Shown: positions 18,392 to 29,099, numbered from the stretch's first letter. The stretch: DNA of 64,000 nucleotides from Pectobacterium carotovorum (GCF_033898505.1 NZ_JAXAFK010000006.1:62001-126000), one strand, 5' to 3'. Notes: a model not told the origin generated them from the letters alone. Numbers and translations are program-made.

Positions 18392-20353
18392 ATGCATTTT
18401 TTTACCAGGATTATGAGTAACCTCAAGGTGTCTCATAAGCTGTATGGCGGTTTCGGTATTGTCCTGCTGTTAGTGATGATGGCGTCTGGTGTTGGCGCTG
18501 TACGATTTTTTATCATTCACGATCTGTATGTTAAAACGACCATTTTGAATGAAATGAATCATTACCTCGATCAGTCAAAAATGGCGAGAGTAAAATATTC
18601 ATTCACCTTTGCGGATGACAATATCAAGAATCTGAATACCTATATTAGTCAGGCAAATCAGCAAAAAGAAAAAGCGAAAGCACTCACGTGGGAAGAGGGA
18701 TATCTCTCTGATTTTAATAATCTTGATCAAGATTTTAAAGATTATGATACCGATCTGAATACCCTGAAAGCCGCCGCCAATGCGGTCGTCGCGACGGCAA
18801 AAAAAATCGGCCAGATGAACGCCTCTGATGCATTAACGGCATTTATGACCAACCTTCCTGTCGGCGCGGATGAAAATGCGTTAGCGATGCAGAAAGACGC
18901 GTTCTCACTGCTGTTTCTGAAACTGGTCAACAGCACTTATATCTTACAAAAAGAGAACAGCGAAGCCGCGTTTAATGCACAGAAACAGGTCTATGCTGCA
19001 TCGAAGGCATCCTACGATGCGTTGGCATCGTCGGTCAGTGGCGATCGTCGTCGCGTCGTGGATTCGTTTTGGCAAGCATTTGAAAATTATCATCAAACGG
19101 CAGAGCAGTATTACGTACAACTGGGGCAGTTAAAGACCACAGATGTTAAATTCCGGGCAACCGGAGACAAAATGACGAGTGATATCGGCAATATTCTGCA
19201 AAAGCTCGGCGCGAAGAATGATGACATCATCAATAGCTCCGTACTGCAAACGCTGGTTTTAGGGGCGATAGCCATCGTATTCGGGTTATTGATCGCCTGG
19301 TCTGTCACGCGACAAATTACCCGGCCCATTATTACCAACCTGAAGCTGGCGGAACGCATTGCGGGCGGCGATCTGTCCGCCAATGTCACGGTAGAACGGC
19401 ATGATGAACTGGGGCAATTAACGACGGCGATGATGGTGATGACGGAGAAATTACGTCATTTAATGACTGATATTCGTCAAAGCGTGTACAGCGTTGAAAG
19501 TGCTTCTTCTGACATTGCCGTAGGCAATAATGATTTGTCATCACGTACCGAACAGCAATCGGCGGCGATTGTAGAAACCGCAGCCAGTATGGAAGAGTTA
19601 ACGGCTACCGTGAAGAACAACGCCGATAACGCCCGACATGCCAGCCAGATTGCCGGAGAAGCCTCAACCAATGCCAATCGCGGTGGGGAGATTATCAACC
19701 GCGTAATTAACACCATGAGTGATATTTCAGGGAGTTCGAAGAAAATCTCTGATATTACGAGCGTTATTAATAGCATCGCTTTCCAGACCAATATTTTGGC
19801 ATTGAATGCGGCGGTGGAAGCGGCGCGTGCCGGTGAACAAGGGCGAGGATTTGCGGTGGTTGCCAGTGAGGTGCGCAGTCTTGCCCAGCGCAGTTCTCAG
19901 GCGGCAAAAGAGATCGAAAGCCTGATTTCAGAGTCGGTTTCTCGCGTGGGTGCCGGAACGGATCTGGTTTCTCAGGCGGGAACGACGATGGATGACATTG
20001 TGGCTTCAGTGAGCCGTGTGAATGACATCATGGGGGAAATCTCTTCGGCATCGGATGAGCAGAGCCGCGGGATTGCGCAAATCGGCAGTGCTGTCGCTGA
20101 AATGGACACAACCATTCAGCAGAATGCCGCCATGGTGAGCGAATCCTCCGTCGCGGCGAACTCGTTGCAGGAACAGGCCTCGAAGCTGGCAAAACTGATG
20201 TCGGTTTTCCGCATATCTGATGCGGATGTTGCCGGTCTGCCAAGACTGCAAGGATCGGGCACCAGTAACGGTAACTCGGGCAATAAGCCGAAGGCTCGTC
20301 TGCCGACGTTCGCATCGCGGGATAGCGGAAGCGATAACTGGACAACGTTCTGA
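18392..20353 (+). CDS. Methyl-accepting chemotaxis protein with C-terminal NWTTF tether
   Basis: 653-residue inner-membrane chemoreceptor. Order: N-terminal transmembrane helix (about 15-40), a periplasmic helical-bundle ligand domain, a second transmembrane helix (about 283-305, [15 protein letters not shown]), HAMP, then the coiled-coil signalling domain with the invariant hairpin tip [15 protein letters not shown]. It ends in NWTTF, close to the NWETF pentapeptide that tethers CheR and CheB, so it should be a high-abundance type receptor. The ligand cannot be read. ATG 18392 is preferred; TTG 18374 and ATG 18380 are upstream in frame. Confidence 0.93.
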   Translation: MHFFTRIMSNLKVSHKLYGGFGIVLLLVMMASGVGAVRFFIIHDLYVKTTILNEMNHYLDQSKMARVKYSFTFADDNIKNLNTYISQANQQKEKAKALTWEEGYLSDFNNLDQDFKDYDTDLNTLKAAANAVVATAKKIGQMNASDALTAFMTNLPVGADENALAMQKDAFSLLFLKLVNSTYILQKENSEAAFNAQKQVYAASKASYDALASSVSGDRRRVVDSFWQAFENYHQTAEQYYVQLGQLKTTDVKFRATGDKMTSDIGNILQKLGAKNDDIINSSVLQTLVLGAIAIVFGLLIAWSVTRQITRPIITNLKLAERIAGGDLSANVTVERHDELGQLTTAMMVMTEKLRHLMTDIRQSVYSVESASSDIAVGNNDLSSRTEQQSAAIVETAASMEELTATVKNNADNARHASQIAGEASTNANRGGEIINRVINTMSDISGSSKKISDITSVINSIAFQTNILALNAAVEAARAGEQGRGFAVVASEVRSLAQRSSQAAKEIESLISESVSRVGAGTDLVSQAGTTMDDIVASVSRVNDIMGEISSASDEQSRGIAQIGSAVAEMDTTIQQNAAMVSESSVAANSLQEQASKLAKLMSVFRISDADVAGLPRLQGSGTSNGNSGNKPKARLPTFASRDSGSDNWTTF

Positions 20354-20373
20354 TATTCCGCTGAGTCGATGAC

Positions 20374-20847
20374 TCAACGGCGATCGACTGAACCGGGGGG
20401 AGTGGCATTGGCTGCTCCCTCGTTCGCCCACTGCATAATCAGCGCCGTGGCCTGCGTATCCTGATTGACGTTTTCCTCAACGACGACAAATCCCTGCTTA
20501 TGGTAGAACCGGCAGGCGCGCGTATTCTGCTGATACACTTCCAGACTGAGTAAGGGAAACTGCGCCTGAACGTGCTGCATCAGCGCTGTACCAATCTGCT
20601 TTCCATAATAGGCCTGTTCCACAAACAGCGCGCCGATGAACCGTGCCTCCAGCACGCTGATAAAGCCGATAAGGCTTCCTTGCTCCTCATAAACCCAGGT
20701 TTGCGACTGGGGAATATAGATCTCACGTACCGCGCTGGCGCTTTCTCGCCAGTAATCTTCACGAATAAACGGATGCGCCAGAATGGTGCTCTTTAGCCAA
20801 AGCTGCATCAGCGGCGCGAGATCGCGGTCGCGGTAAGGGCGTATCAT
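20374..20847 (-). CDS. yiaC: GNAT N-acetyltransferase YiaC
   Basis: 157-residue GNAT protein homologous to E. coli YiaC, which acetylates protein lysines. Visible: MIRPYRDRDL start, HPFIREDYWRES, and the acetyl-CoA region YYGKQIGTALMQHV (Q/RxxGxG/A). It overlaps the tag stop by ATGA, and tag-yiaC is the same pair as in E. coli. The longer reading frame to 21105 is a shadow of tag. Confidence 0.88.
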   Translation of the reverse strand: MIRPYRDRDLAPLMQLWLKSTILAHPFIREDYWRESASAVREIYIPQSQTWVYEEQGSLIGFISVLEARFIGALFVEQAYYGKQIGTALMQHVQAQFPLLSLEVYQQNTRACRFYHKQGFVVVEENVNQDTQATALIMQWANEGAANATPPGSVDRR

Positions 20848-21407
20848 GACGCGCTTTCCTGATGACAAAAACAGTCGGTGACATGGTCGTTGACCAATCC
20901 ACCCGCCTGCATGAAGGCGTAGCAGATAGTTGAGCCAATAAATTTGAAGCCACGTTTCTTCAGGGCTTTGGACATGGCATCCGAAATGTCCGTTTTGGCG
21001 GGGACTTCTGCCAGTGACGCGGGGTGATTGAGGCGCGGCTGGTGCTCGACGAAAGACCAAATGAAGTGCGAGAAGCTTTCCCCCTGGCTTTCCATTGCCA
21101 CCCACGCTTTTGCATTGGTGATAATTGCCTCGATTTTTCCGCGATGGCGGATAATGCTGCTGTCCTGCACTAGCCGATCCACGTCATCCTGCGTCATCTG
21201 TGCCACTTGCTCAGGGTTGAACTGGTGGAAGCAACGGCGATAGTGTTCGCGTTTTTTCAGGACGGTGATCCAGGAAAGACCTGCCTGCTGGCCTTCCAGG
21301 CACAGTAACTCAAACAGCTTCTGGCTGTCGGTGCAGGGCTTTCCCCACTCGTTATCGTGGTAATCCTGATATAAGGTGTCTTGTGTAACCCAGCCGCAGC
21401 GTTGCAT
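20844..21407 (-). CDS. tag: 3-methyladenine DNA glycosylase I
   Basis: Constitutive base-excision enzyme removing N3-methyladenine. The 187 residues equal the E. coli length and share CGWVTQDTLYQDYHDNEWG, QAGLSWITVLKKRE, IIRHRGKIEA and FKFIGSTICYAFMQA; Cys and His zinc ligands are visible at both ends (C4 and HVTDCFCH region). CAGGAG precedes ATG 21407. First gene of the tag-yiaC pair. Confidence 0.96.
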   Translation of the reverse strand: MQRCGWVTQDTLYQDYHDNEWGKPCTDSQKLFELLCLEGQQAGLSWITVLKKREHYRRCFHQFNPEQVAQMTQDDVDRLVQDSSIIRHRGKIEAIITNAKAWVAMESQGESFSHFIWSFVEHQPRLNHPASLAEVPAKTDISDAMSKALKKRGFKFIGSTICYAFMQAGGLVNDHVTDCFCHQESAS

Positions 21408-21570
21408 GCCTTTCTCCTGATTAGGGTGATACCGTTGATTGTAAGGCGGTCTGTCGCAATGTGGTGTGATGATGGCACTTAAAGTGCTGTATGGGCAACC
21501 AGTGTTTTGCGGGCGTGCTCGCAGATATGAAAGATCGCTGGCGGATGGGGCGGAAAGTCGTCGTGGAATC

Positions 21571-21708
21571 ATGAATAATGTTTTGCCAGCAGCCCAGAGC
21601 TGTTTATTCGCTCAAGGCTGTTTATTAGCTCAGGGCTGTTTATTCGCTCAAGGCTGTTCATTAGCTCAGGGCTGGTTTATTAGTTCAAAGCGGTTTAATC
21701 GATCATAA
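21571..21708 (+). CDS. Possible 45-residue Cys-rich repeat peptide upstream of TauE
   Basis: ATG 21571 opens 45 codons ending at TAA 21706. The peptide contains four hexapeptide repeats of pattern C-L/S-F/L-A-Q-G, produced by 18-base direct repeats. GGA lies six bases before the ATG. It ends 26 bases before the exporter gene, so it could be a leader peptide or merely an open frame through repeats. I do not recognise it. Confidence 0.3.
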   Translation: MNNVLPAAQSCLFAQGCLLAQGCLFAQGCSLAQGWFISSKRFNRS

Positions 21709-21709
21709 G
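21599..21709. repeat. Tandem 18-base direct repeats
   Basis: Units start at 21599, 21617, 21635 and 21653, alternating GCTGTTTATTCGCTCAAG with GCTGTTTATTAGCTCAGG (one base changed in the fourth), followed by two degenerate 19-20-base units at 21671 and 21690. Units 1 and 3 are identical, suggesting duplication of a 36-base pair. No spacers, so not CRISPR. Confidence 0.9.
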
Positions 21710-21734
21710 AAAAGCATAGACAGGGGTACAGGGA

Positions 21735-22541
21735 ATGGCAGTGGAGTGGATTGCAGCCTATCTGGCATTAGGCGCGGTGGTAGGTTTTATGGCGGGGTTA
21801 TTGGGCATTGGCGGCGGCGGTATTATGGTGCCAGTGCTGACGGCGCTGTTTGCCGCACAGGGTGTGGAGAATACGCATCTGGTGCATCTGGCGTTGGGAA
21901 CGTCAATGGCGGCCATCGTCGTCACCGCGATTTCCAGCCTGCGTACCCATCATCAACATCAGGCGGTGCTGTGGCCTGTCGTGATGAGGATTACGCCTGC
22001 CATCCTGATCGGGACATTCGCGGCCACCTGGCTGGCGACGCTGTTGCCGACGCGGGCGTTGGCGATCTTTTTCTCCTGCTTTATGGCATACGTTTCGCTG
22101 CAAATGGTGCTGAATATCAAGCCAAAACCGCAGCGCCAGTTGCCTGGTACGGCAGGCGTTTCGCTGGCGGGGTTGGTGATTGGTAGCATATCAGCGCTGG
22201 TGGCGATTGGCGGTGGGTCGCTCACGGTGCCGTTTCTGACGTGGTGCAACGTTCGTATTCAGCAGGCGATCGGTACATCCGCAGCGGTTGGGCTACCGAT
22301 TGCCGTTTCCGGCGCGCTGGGCTACCTGATCAACGGCTGGTCGACGACCGGGTTACCTGACTACAGCGTCGGCTATGTTTCTCTGCCCGCCGTGCTCCTG
22401 ATTTCCGCCGTCAGCTTTTTCACCGCACCTGTCGGTGCCCGTCTGGCGCATCGTCTGCCTGTGGCAACGCTGAAAAAGGCCTTTGCCGCGCTGCTGTTGC
22501 TGCTGAGCCTGAAGATGCTACAGACCGTTTTTTCAGGCTGA
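21735..22541 (+). CDS. TauE/SafE-family membrane transporter
   Basis: 268-residue integral membrane protein of the TauE/SafE family (DUF81), putative exporter of sulfite or organosulfonates. Seven to eight hydrophobic helices; the two internal repeats each begin with a glycine-rich motif: FMAGLLGIGGGGIMVPVL near the N terminus and ISALVAIGGGSLTVPFL in the middle. AGGG precedes the ATG. Substrate not determinable. The Cys-rich repeat frame lies immediately upstream. Confidence 0.88.
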   Translation: MAVEWIAAYLALGAVVGFMAGLLGIGGGGIMVPVLTALFAAQGVENTHLVHLALGTSMAAIVVTAISSLRTHHQHQAVLWPVVMRITPAILIGTFAATWLATLLPTRALAIFFSCFMAYVSLQMVLNIKPKPQRQLPGTAGVSLAGLVIGSISALVAIGGGSLTVPFLTWCNVRIQQAIGTSAAVGLPIAVSGALGYLINGWSTTGLPDYSVGYVSLPAVLLISAVSFFTAPVGARLAHRLPVATLKKAFAALLLLLSLKMLQTVFSG

Positions 22542-22667
22542 TCCTGAAATTTGAAAGATGATGACGGGGATTTGCACTTGTTACCGCATTCTGGCTGTAT
22601 ATCTTGCGGTCAGAGGGTATACTGGCGCATTCCTTATAAATCCACTTGTATCGCGCGCGAATCCAAC

Positions 22668-23582
22668 ATGCAAAAGTTTGATACCAAGACCTTCCAGGGC
22701 CTGATCCTGACATTACAGGATTATTGGGCTCGCCAGGGCTGCACCATTGTTCAACCATTGGACATGGAAGTCGGCGCAGGCACTTCACACCCTATGACCT
22801 GCCTGCGGGCACTGGGACCGGAGCCGATGGCTGCCGCCTATGTGCAGCCTTCTCGCCGTCCGACCGATGGGCGCTACGGCGAAAACCCAAACCGCTTACA
22901 GCACTATTACCAGTTTCAGGTCGTCATTAAGCCATCACCGGACAACATTCAGGAGCTGTACCTCGGTTCTCTGAAAGAGCTGGGCATGGATCCGACCATT
23001 CACGATATCCGCTTCGTGGAAGACAACTGGGAAAACCCGACGCTGGGTGCCTGGGGTCTGGGCTGGGAAGTCTGGCTGAACGGTATGGAAGTCACGCAGT
23101 TTACCTACTTCCAGCAGGTTGGCGGTTTGGAATGTAAACCAGTGACGGGTGAGATCACCTACGGCCTGGAACGTCTGGCGATGTACATTCAGGGCGTTGA
23201 TAGCGTTTACGATCTGGTCTGGAGCGATGGCCCGTTAGGTAAAACCACCTACGGCGACGTGTTCCATCAAAACGAAGTCGAGCAGTCGACCTACAACTTT
23301 GAACACGCTGATGTTGATTTCCTGTTCAGCTGCTTCGAGCAATATGAGAAAGAAGCGCAGCACCTGCTGGCGCTGGAAAAACCGCTGCCTTTACCGGCTT
23401 ACGAACGCATTCTGAAAGCAGCGCACAGCTTTAACCTGCTGGATGCGCGTAAAGCGATCTCGGTGACCGAGCGCCAGCGCTACATTCTGCGTATTCGTAC
23501 CCTGACCAAAGCGGTTGCGGAAGCCTACTATGCCTCTCGTGAGGCGCTAGGTTTCCCGATGTGTAATAAGAAAGAGAGCTAA
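22668..23582 (+). CDS. glyQ: Glycine--tRNA ligase, alpha subunit
   Basis: Catalytic subunit of the alpha2-beta2 glycyl-tRNA synthetase. 304 residues, matching E. coli GlyQ (303) from [17 protein letters not shown] onward, with class II motifs [13 protein letters not shown] and [17 protein letters not shown]. The start at 22668 is set by that homology; the frame is open to 22551 but that extension has no homology. glyS follows after nine bases. Confidence 0.97.
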   Translation: MQKFDTKTFQGLILTLQDYWARQGCTIVQPLDMEVGAGTSHPMTCLRALGPEPMAAAYVQPSRRPTDGRYGENPNRLQHYYQFQVVIKPSPDNIQELYLGSLKELGMDPTIHDIRFVEDNWENPTLGAWGLGWEVWLNGMEVTQFTYFQQVGGLECKPVTGEITYGLERLAMYIQGVDSVYDLVWSDGPLGKTTYGDVFHQNEVEQSTYNFEHADVDFLFSCFEQYEKEAQHLLALEKPLPLPAYERILKAAHSFNLLDARKAISVTERQRYILRIRTLTKAVAEAYYASREALGFPMCNKKES

Positions 23583-23591
23583 GAGGCAGCG

Positions 23592-25661
23592 ATGACTGAC
23601 AAGACTTTTCTGGTGGAAATTGGCACGGAAGAGCTGCCGCCGAAGGCTCTCCGTAATCTGGCAGAATCTTTTGCCGCGAATTTCACGGCGGAGCTGGATG
23701 CCGCCAATCTGGCACACGGTGAGGTGAGCTGGTTTGCCGCGCCGCGCCGTCTGGCGCTGAAAGTGGCACGCTTAAGCGCTTCTCAGCCCGATCGTGAAGT
23801 AGAAAAACGTGGGCCTGCGATTGCACAAGCGTTTGATGCTGAAGGTAAACCAACCAAAGCGGCAGAAGGCTGGGCGCGTGGTTGTGGCATCACCGTTGAG
23901 CAGGCTGAGCGTCTGACGACCGACAAAGGTGAGTGGCTGCTGTATCGCGCCCACGCGAAAGGCGAGCAGGCGCAGGCGCTGCTGGCTGGCATGGTAAGCA
24001 CGGCATTGTCGAAGCTGCCAATTCCAAAGCTGATGCGCTGGAGCGACAAAGAAACGCAGTTTGTGCGTCCGGTGCACACCGTAACCATGCTGCTGGGTGA
24101 AGAACTGATCCCCGGTCAGGTATTGGGTATCAATTCTGCCCGTACCCTGCGCGGTCACCGTTTTATGGGTGAAGCGGAATTTACGATCGATAACGCCGAA
24201 CAGTATCCGCAGATTCTGCTGGAGCGCGGTAAAGTCGTCGCCGATTACGATGCGCGTAAAGCGAAAATCAAAGCCGATGCCGAAGAAGCCGCACGCAAGA
24301 TTGGCGGCAACGCCGATCTGAGCGACAGCCTGCTGGAAGAAGTCACTTCGCTGGTGGAATGGCCAGTGGTACTGACCGCGAAATTTGAAGAAAAATTCCT
24401 CGCGGTACCGTCCGAAGCGCTGGTTTACACCATGAAAGGTGACCAGAAGTATTTCCCGGTTTACGACAACAGCGGCAATCTGCTGCCGAACTTCATCTTT
24501 GTTGCCAATATCGAATCCAAAGATCCACAGCAGATTATTTCCGGTAACGAAAAAGTGGTGCGCCCGCGTCTGGCTGACGCCGAATTCTTCTTCAATACCG
24601 ACCGTAAGAAGCGTCTGGAAGATCACCTGCCGCGTCTGGAAACCGTTTTGTTCCAGCAGCAGTTGGGTACGCTGCGCGACAAAACCGACCGCATTCAGGC
24701 ACTGGCTGGCTGGGTGGCTGGTCAGATTGGCGCTGATGTGAATCACGCGACGCGTGCGGGTCTGCTGTCCAAGTGTGACCTGATGACCAACATGGTGTTT
24801 GAATTCACCGACACGCAGGGCGTGATGGGAATGCACTATGCGCGCCATGATGGCGAAGCCGAAGATGTTGCCGTTGCGCTGAATGAGCAATATCAGCCGC
24901 GCTTTGCGGGCGATGAACTGCCGTCTTCTGCGGTGGCCTGTGCGTTGGCAATTGCCGACAAGATGGATACGCTGGCAGGGATTTTTGGCATTGGCCAACA
25001 CCCGAAAGGCGACAAAGATCCGTTTGCGCTGCGTCGTGCCGCCCTCGGTGTGCTGCGCATCATCGTCGAAAAACGTCTGCCGCTGGATTTGCAGACGTTG
25101 GCCGAAGAAGCAGTGCGTTTGTATGGCGCCAAGCTGACTAACGCCAACGTTGTGGATGACGTGATTGAGTTTATGCTCGGCCGTTTCCGCGCCTGGTATC
25201 AGGAAGAAGGCCACAGCGTGGATACCATTCAGGCGGTATTGGCGCGTCGTCCAACTCGTCCGGCAGATTTCGATGCCCGCGTGAAAGCCGTCAGCCACTT
25301 CCGTTCGCTGGATGCTGCAGCAGCGCTGGCCGCTGCTAACAAGCGCGTTTCCAACATTCTGGCGAAATCCACCGATACGCTGAACGAGAGTGTCAATGCT
25401 GCCGTATTGAAAGACGCAACGGAAATTACGCTGGCAACGCACCTTGTCGTGCTGCGCGACAAGCTGACGCCGCTGTTCGCTGAAGGCCGCTATCAGGAAG
25501 CGCTGGTTGAGCTGGCCTCACTGCGTGAACCTGTCGATGCATTCTTCGATCAGGTGATGGTCATGGCGGAAGATGAGCAGGTGCGTGTGAACCGCCTGAC
25601 GCTGCTGAGCCAACTGCGTGAGCTGTTCTTGCAGGTAGCTGATATTTCCGTGCTGCAATAA
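23592..25661 (+). CDS. glyS: Glycine--tRNA ligase, beta subunit
   Basis: tRNA-recognising subunit of glycyl-tRNA synthetase, 689 residues, the E. coli length. Visible hallmarks: [16 protein letters not shown] at the N terminus, [15 protein letters not shown], the HD-like [11 protein letters not shown] block, [13 protein letters not shown] and a C-terminal anticodon-binding-like region. AGAGG precedes the ATG; cotranscribed with glyQ and closed by a strong terminator. Confidence 0.97.
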   Translation: MTDKTFLVEIGTEELPPKALRNLAESFAANFTAELDAANLAHGEVSWFAAPRRLALKVARLSASQPDREVEKRGPAIAQAFDAEGKPTKAAEGWARGCGITVEQAERLTTDKGEWLLYRAHAKGEQAQALLAGMVSTALSKLPIPKLMRWSDKETQFVRPVHTVTMLLGEELIPGQVLGINSARTLRGHRFMGEAEFTIDNAEQYPQILLERGKVVADYDARKAKIKADAEEAARKIGGNADLSDSLLEEVTSLVEWPVVLTAKFEEKFLAVPSEALVYTMKGDQKYFPVYDNSGNLLPNFIFVANIESKDPQQIISGNEKVVRPRLADAEFFFNTDRKKRLEDHLPRLETVLFQQQLGTLRDKTDRIQALAGWVAGQIGADVNHATRAGLLSKCDLMTNMVFEFTDTQGVMGMHYARHDGEAEDVAVALNEQYQPRFAGDELPSSAVACALAIADKMDTLAGIFGIGQHPKGDKDPFALRRAALGVLRIIVEKRLPLDLQTLAEEAVRLYGAKLTNANVVDDVIEFMLGRFRAWYQEEGHSVDTIQAVLARRPTRPADFDARVKAVSHFRSLDAAAALAAANKRVSNILAKSTDTLNESVNAAVLKDATEITLATHLVVLRDKLTPLFAEGRYQEALVELASLREPVDAFFDQVMVMAEDEQVRVNRLTLLSQLRELFLQVADISVLQ

Positions 25662-25685
25662 CGGCGATAGCGTTACCGTCGTCTC

Positions 25686-25724
25686 AACCCCCGAGTAGGT
25701 TCTCCTGTTCGGGGGTTATTTTTT
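25686..25724 (+). terminator. Rho-independent terminator of glyQS
   Basis: AACCCCCGA (25686-25694) pairs with TCGGGGGTT (25709-25717), followed by ATTTTTT. Confidence 0.9.
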
Positions 25725-25945
25725 CCGCGCTGTAAAACGTCCCGCCTCGCCCCTGTCGTCGCCCCGTGTATCTCGATGCTTAAACAATCGGTATTCGTTG
25801 TCAGAGCAGGCCTTTTTCTGCACAGCCAGCCTGATTCGACTATGCTTATGTCGTAGAAAATCTTGTCATGGAAAATCCATCGTCAGCGTGTTTCTGTTTG
25901 AAGAGGACGTGACTGGCGGGGCAGTAAGCATAACAGGAGTAGGGC

Positions 25946-26662
25946 ATGAGAAGGCTGATGATGTACCGTTCACGCTTGCTGCTGCCAGTTCTGGTTATTC
26001 TGGCGGCATTGCAGTTGGCTGCCTGTGGTGACAGCGAGGCGGAGCAGCGGAAGGCATTCATTGCATTCCTGCAAAGCGCACAGTCGCAGCAGGATGGGAC
26101 GCTGCCAGCATTGACGGAAGAACAGAAGAAGAGTTTTGGCAATTTTGCCAACGATTATGCGATTTTAACCACCTTTTCTCAGCAGTTTAATCAGGCTGTA
26201 TCCGGCAGTTTGACGCCGATGCTGGGGCAAATTTCCCGTATTCGCGTCCCTAAAGACTATCTGACACAGCGTGATGACCTTCGGCAATCTATCGGGGCAA
26301 TGAACCTGCTGAGCCAGCATGTGCAGGCGGCGAAAGTGCAGGCGGACAATGCCCACCGGACGCTAAAACAGCCTGAAGAGGTGCAGATACCCTATGAGCG
26401 GCTGTATGCACGCACGGTAATACAGCCAACTAACGCGCTGTTGCCCGCCATTCCGAATGCGATTGCTTTCGCACAGAGCCTGACTCAGATCGGCGATTTC
26501 CTTCAGGCTCAGGGCGATCAGGCCATGTTCAATGGCGCGTCTGTGCAATTCCGTACGCCGCAGCAGGTGGCGCAATATAACAGCATGGTGGCGGCGTTAC
26601 CCATGCAACAGCAGAATTTAATGAATGCGCTCAGAGGGGTAAGTGGCGTGAATTCTCCCTAA
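25946..26662 (+). CDS. yiaF: DUF3053 lipoprotein YiaF
   Basis: 238-residue predicted lipoprotein: signal segment SRLLLPVLVILAALQ and lipobox LAAC with Cys at about residue 27, followed by GDSEAEQRKAFIAFLQ, the start of DUF3053. E. coli YiaF sits in the same glyS neighbourhood and is of similar length. Function unknown. GGAG lies upstream of ATG 25946; two further Met codons at +5 and +6 are possible starts. Confidence 0.88.
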   Translation: MRRLMMYRSRLLLPVLVILAALQLAACGDSEAEQRKAFIAFLQSAQSQQDGTLPALTEEQKKSFGNFANDYAILTTFSQQFNQAVSGSLTPMLGQISRIRVPKDYLTQRDDLRQSIGAMNLLSQHVQAAKVQADNAHRTLKQPEEVQIPYERLYARTVIQPTNALLPAIPNAIAFAQSLTQIGDFLQAQGDQAMFNGASVQFRTPQQVAQYNSMVAALPMQQQNLMNALRGVSGVNSP

Positions 26663-27191
26663 CCGCGTCGTTTTCTCATGTTGTCGCGATGCGCTATTAC
26701 GGATAGGTATTCTGGATAAGAGGGTTAGGGGAGGCGAGAGGGTAAAAATAAATTGTGATTAACATCACATAAATAAAACAAATACAGGTCATTAAAATGT
26801 GATGTGAATCACATATAAAGGGCCGTATTTGTCTGGGAATCGGTTTAGTTTTTCATTTTTAACGGTTTTTTGTGAAGTAAATCACCTATTTGTATCGTTG
26901 ATGTAGGGTGGTTGTGTGATTTTTGTCACGTTCCCGCCATGGAGTTGCGGTATGAAAACAGCGTGTTAGAGTCCGCGCTGCATACAGTAATACTGACGGA
27001 AGCAATCGGTGTTTTGATTACCGATATGCCTATAACAGCCGAGGTTTTGGTCACTGCTGATATCTCGGTAAAAATAAGGCTGTCGGTCGTTGTTGCTAAC
27101 CATCGCTGCAACTAACACATATTGCCACGCCGTCTCACGATAATTACCACGCGCTCTTATTGTCAGCGCGTTTCAATAGGGGTGTGTTTTT
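26663..27191. other. Long mtl operon regulatory region
   Basis: 529 bases between yiaF and mtlA. It holds four CRP-like sites in 26751-26933 (separate entry). An open frame at 26912-27115 overlaps one of them and has no homology that I recognise. The final 250 bases before mtlA form the promoter-proximal and leader region; no single promoter stands out. Confidence 0.75.
26751..26933 (+). promoter_or_regulatory. Cluster of four CRP-binding sites upstream of mtlA
   Basis: Four TGTGA-N6-TCACA-type sites: 26751-26772 (perfect), 26795-26816 (perfect), 26868-26889 (TCACC) and 26912-26933 (TCACG). Centres are spaced 44, 73 and 44 bases. E. coli mtlA is also known for multiple CRP sites, so cAMP-CRP activation of mannitol uptake is expected. 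Confidence 0.85.
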
Positions 27192-29099
27192 ATGCTTTCA
27201 CCAGATATTAAGATCAAAGTGCAAAACTTTGGTCGCTTCCTCAGCAATATGGTAATGCCCAATATTGGCGCCTTTATCGCCTGGGGTATTATTACCGCTC
27301 TGTTTATTCCTACCGGCTGGATTCCCAATGAAACGTTGGCGAAGCTCGTCGGCCCGATGATCACGTATTTGCTGCCATTACTGATTGGTTATACCGGCGG
27401 ACGTCTGGTATTCGGTGAGCGTGGTGGCGTGGTGGGTGCGATTACGACGATGGGTGTGATCGTCGGGACCGATATCCCGATGTTCCTCGGCGCCATGATC
27501 GTCGGCCCATTGGGTGGCTGGGCGATCAAACGTTTTGACCGCATGGTCGATGGTAAAATCAAGAGCGGCTTTGAAATGCTGGTCAACAACTTCTCTGCCG
27601 GTATCATCGGTATGTTGTTGGCAATCCTGTCGTTTTTGGCAATTGGTCCGCTGGTTGAAGTCTTCTCTCAGGTGTTGGCTTCCGGCGTTAACCTGATGGT
27701 ACAGAACAACCTGCTGCCGTTTACGTCCATCTTTGTTGAACCAGCGAAAATTCTGTTCCTGAACAATGCGATTAACCACGGTATCTTCTCACCGCTGGGC
27801 ATTCAGCAGGCAACGGAAACGGGCAAATCTATTTTCTTCCTGATCGAAGCGAACCCAGGCCCAGGTATGGGCGTGCTGATGGCTTATATGTTCTTCGGTC
27901 GTGGTAACGCGAAAGAGTCAGCTCCGGGTGCGGCGATTATTCACTTCCTGGGCGGGATTCACGAAATCTACTTCCCGTATGTGCTGATGAATCCGCGTCT
28001 GATTATTGCGGTGATTCTGGGTGGGATGACCGGCGTGTTTACACTGAGCGTGTTGGGCGGCGGTTTGGTCTCTCCTGCGTCTCCAGGCTCAATTCTGGCG
28101 GTGCTGGCGATGACGCCAAAAGGCGCTTACTTCGCTAACCTTGCGGCCATTGCAGCAGCCTTCGCGGTATCCTTTATCGTGTCGGCGATTCTGCTGAAAA
28201 GTACCAAGCAAAAAGAAGAAGACCTGAGCGACGCAACGCGCCGCGTACAGGAAATGAAAGCTTCTGCGAAAGGTACGGCGACGAGCGCTGGTGTCAGCGG
28301 TGATATGAGCACCGTGCGTAAAATCATCGTAGCCTGTGACGCTGGTATGGGCTCCAGTGCGATGGGGGCTGGCGTGCTGCGCAAGAAAGTGCAGGATGCC
28401 GGGCTGACCAACATTTCGGTGACCAATAGCGCGATCAACAGTCTGCCGGACGATGTCGATCTGGTGATTACGCACCGTGATCTGACCGAGCGCGCAATGC
28501 GTCATGCGCCACAGGCACAGCACATTTCGCTGACCAACTTCCTTGATAGCGGCCTGTATAGCGATCTGGCTGCTCGTCTGGTGGCTGCGCAGGGTGCCGC
28601 GAAGCCTGAAGCCGTAGCGACGCCTGCCCCTGCGACTGCCGATGCGCAGACGAACCTGTTCCAACTGGGTGCAGGCAATGTGTTCCTGAATCAGCATGCG
28701 ACAGAGAAAGAACAGGCAATTCGTTTCGCCGGTGAGCAACTGGTGAAAGGCGGCTATGTCGAGCCGGAGTATGTTGAAGCAATGCTGGAACGCGAAAAGT
28801 TGACCTCTACTTATCTGGGCGAGTCGATCGCCGTGCCGCACGGTACGATTGAAGCGAAAGATCGCGTGCTGAAAACGGGCGTTGTCTTCTGCCAATACCC
28901 TGAAGGGGTACGCTTTGGCGATGAAGAAGATGAGGTTGCGCGTCTGGTTATCGGTATTGCTGCCCGTAACAACGAACATATCCAGGTTATCACCAGCCTG
29001 ACCAATGCACTGGATGATGACGCCGTCATTGAGCGTTTGGCGCACACCCAGGATGTTCAGGAAGTACTCGACTTACTCTCCGGTAAAAAGAGTGCCTAA
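27192..29099 (+). CDS. mtlA: PTS mannitol-specific EIICBA
   Basis: Imports mannitol and phosphorylates it to mannitol 1-phosphate. The 635-residue inner-membrane protein has EIIC (about 1-340, with GGIHEIYFPYVLMNP), EIIB with the phosphorylated Cys in IIVACDAGMGSSAMG (about 379-393), an Ala/Pro linker near residues 470-490, and EIIA with the phosphohistidine in SIAVPHGTIE. The same order as E. coli MtlA. Induction is expected by CRP; MtlR repression is expected from the downstream gene. Confidence 0.97.
   Translation: MLSPDIKIKVQNFGRFLSNMVMPNIGAFIAWGIITALFIPTGWIPNETLAKLVGPMITYLLPLLIGYTGGRLVFGERGGVVGAITTMGVIVGTDIPMFLGAMIVGPLGGWAIKRFDRMVDGKIKSGFEMLVNNFSAGIIGMLLAILSFLAIGPLVEVFSQVLASGVNLMVQNNLLPFTSIFVEPAKILFLNNAINHGIFSPLGIQQATETGKSIFFLIEANPGPGMGVLMAYMFFGRGNAKESAPGAAIIHFLGGIHEIYFPYVLMNPRLIIAVILGGMTGVFTLSVLGGGLVSPASPGSILAVLAMTPKGAYFANLAAIAAAFAVSFIVSAILLKSTKQKEEDLSDATRRVQEMKASAKGTATSAGVSGDMSTVRKIIVACDAGMGSSAMGAGVLRKKVQDAGLTNISVTNSAINSLPDDVDLVITHRDLTERAMRHAPQAQHISLTNFLDSGLYSDLAARLVAAQGAAKPEAVATPAPATADAQTNLFQLGAGNVFLNQHATEKEQAIRFAGEQLVKGGYVEPEYVEAMLEREKLTSTYLGESIAVPHGTIEAKDRVLKTGVVFCQYPEGVRFGDEEDEVARLVIGIAARNNEHIQVITSLTNALDDDAVIERLAHTQDVQEVLDLLSGKKSA

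Noticed and set aside
21599..21709. CRISPR-like appearance of the 18-base repeats
   Set aside because: Units are directly adjacent without spacers and no cas genes are present.
23772..25442. Long antisense open frame across glyS
   Set aside because: 556 codons but a shadow of the well-conserved glyS frame, caused by its codon composition.
26912..27115. 67-codon open frame upstream of mtlA
   Set aside because: It begins inside a CRP site, has no Shine-Dalgarno sequence and no recognisable protein pattern; the region is regulatory.
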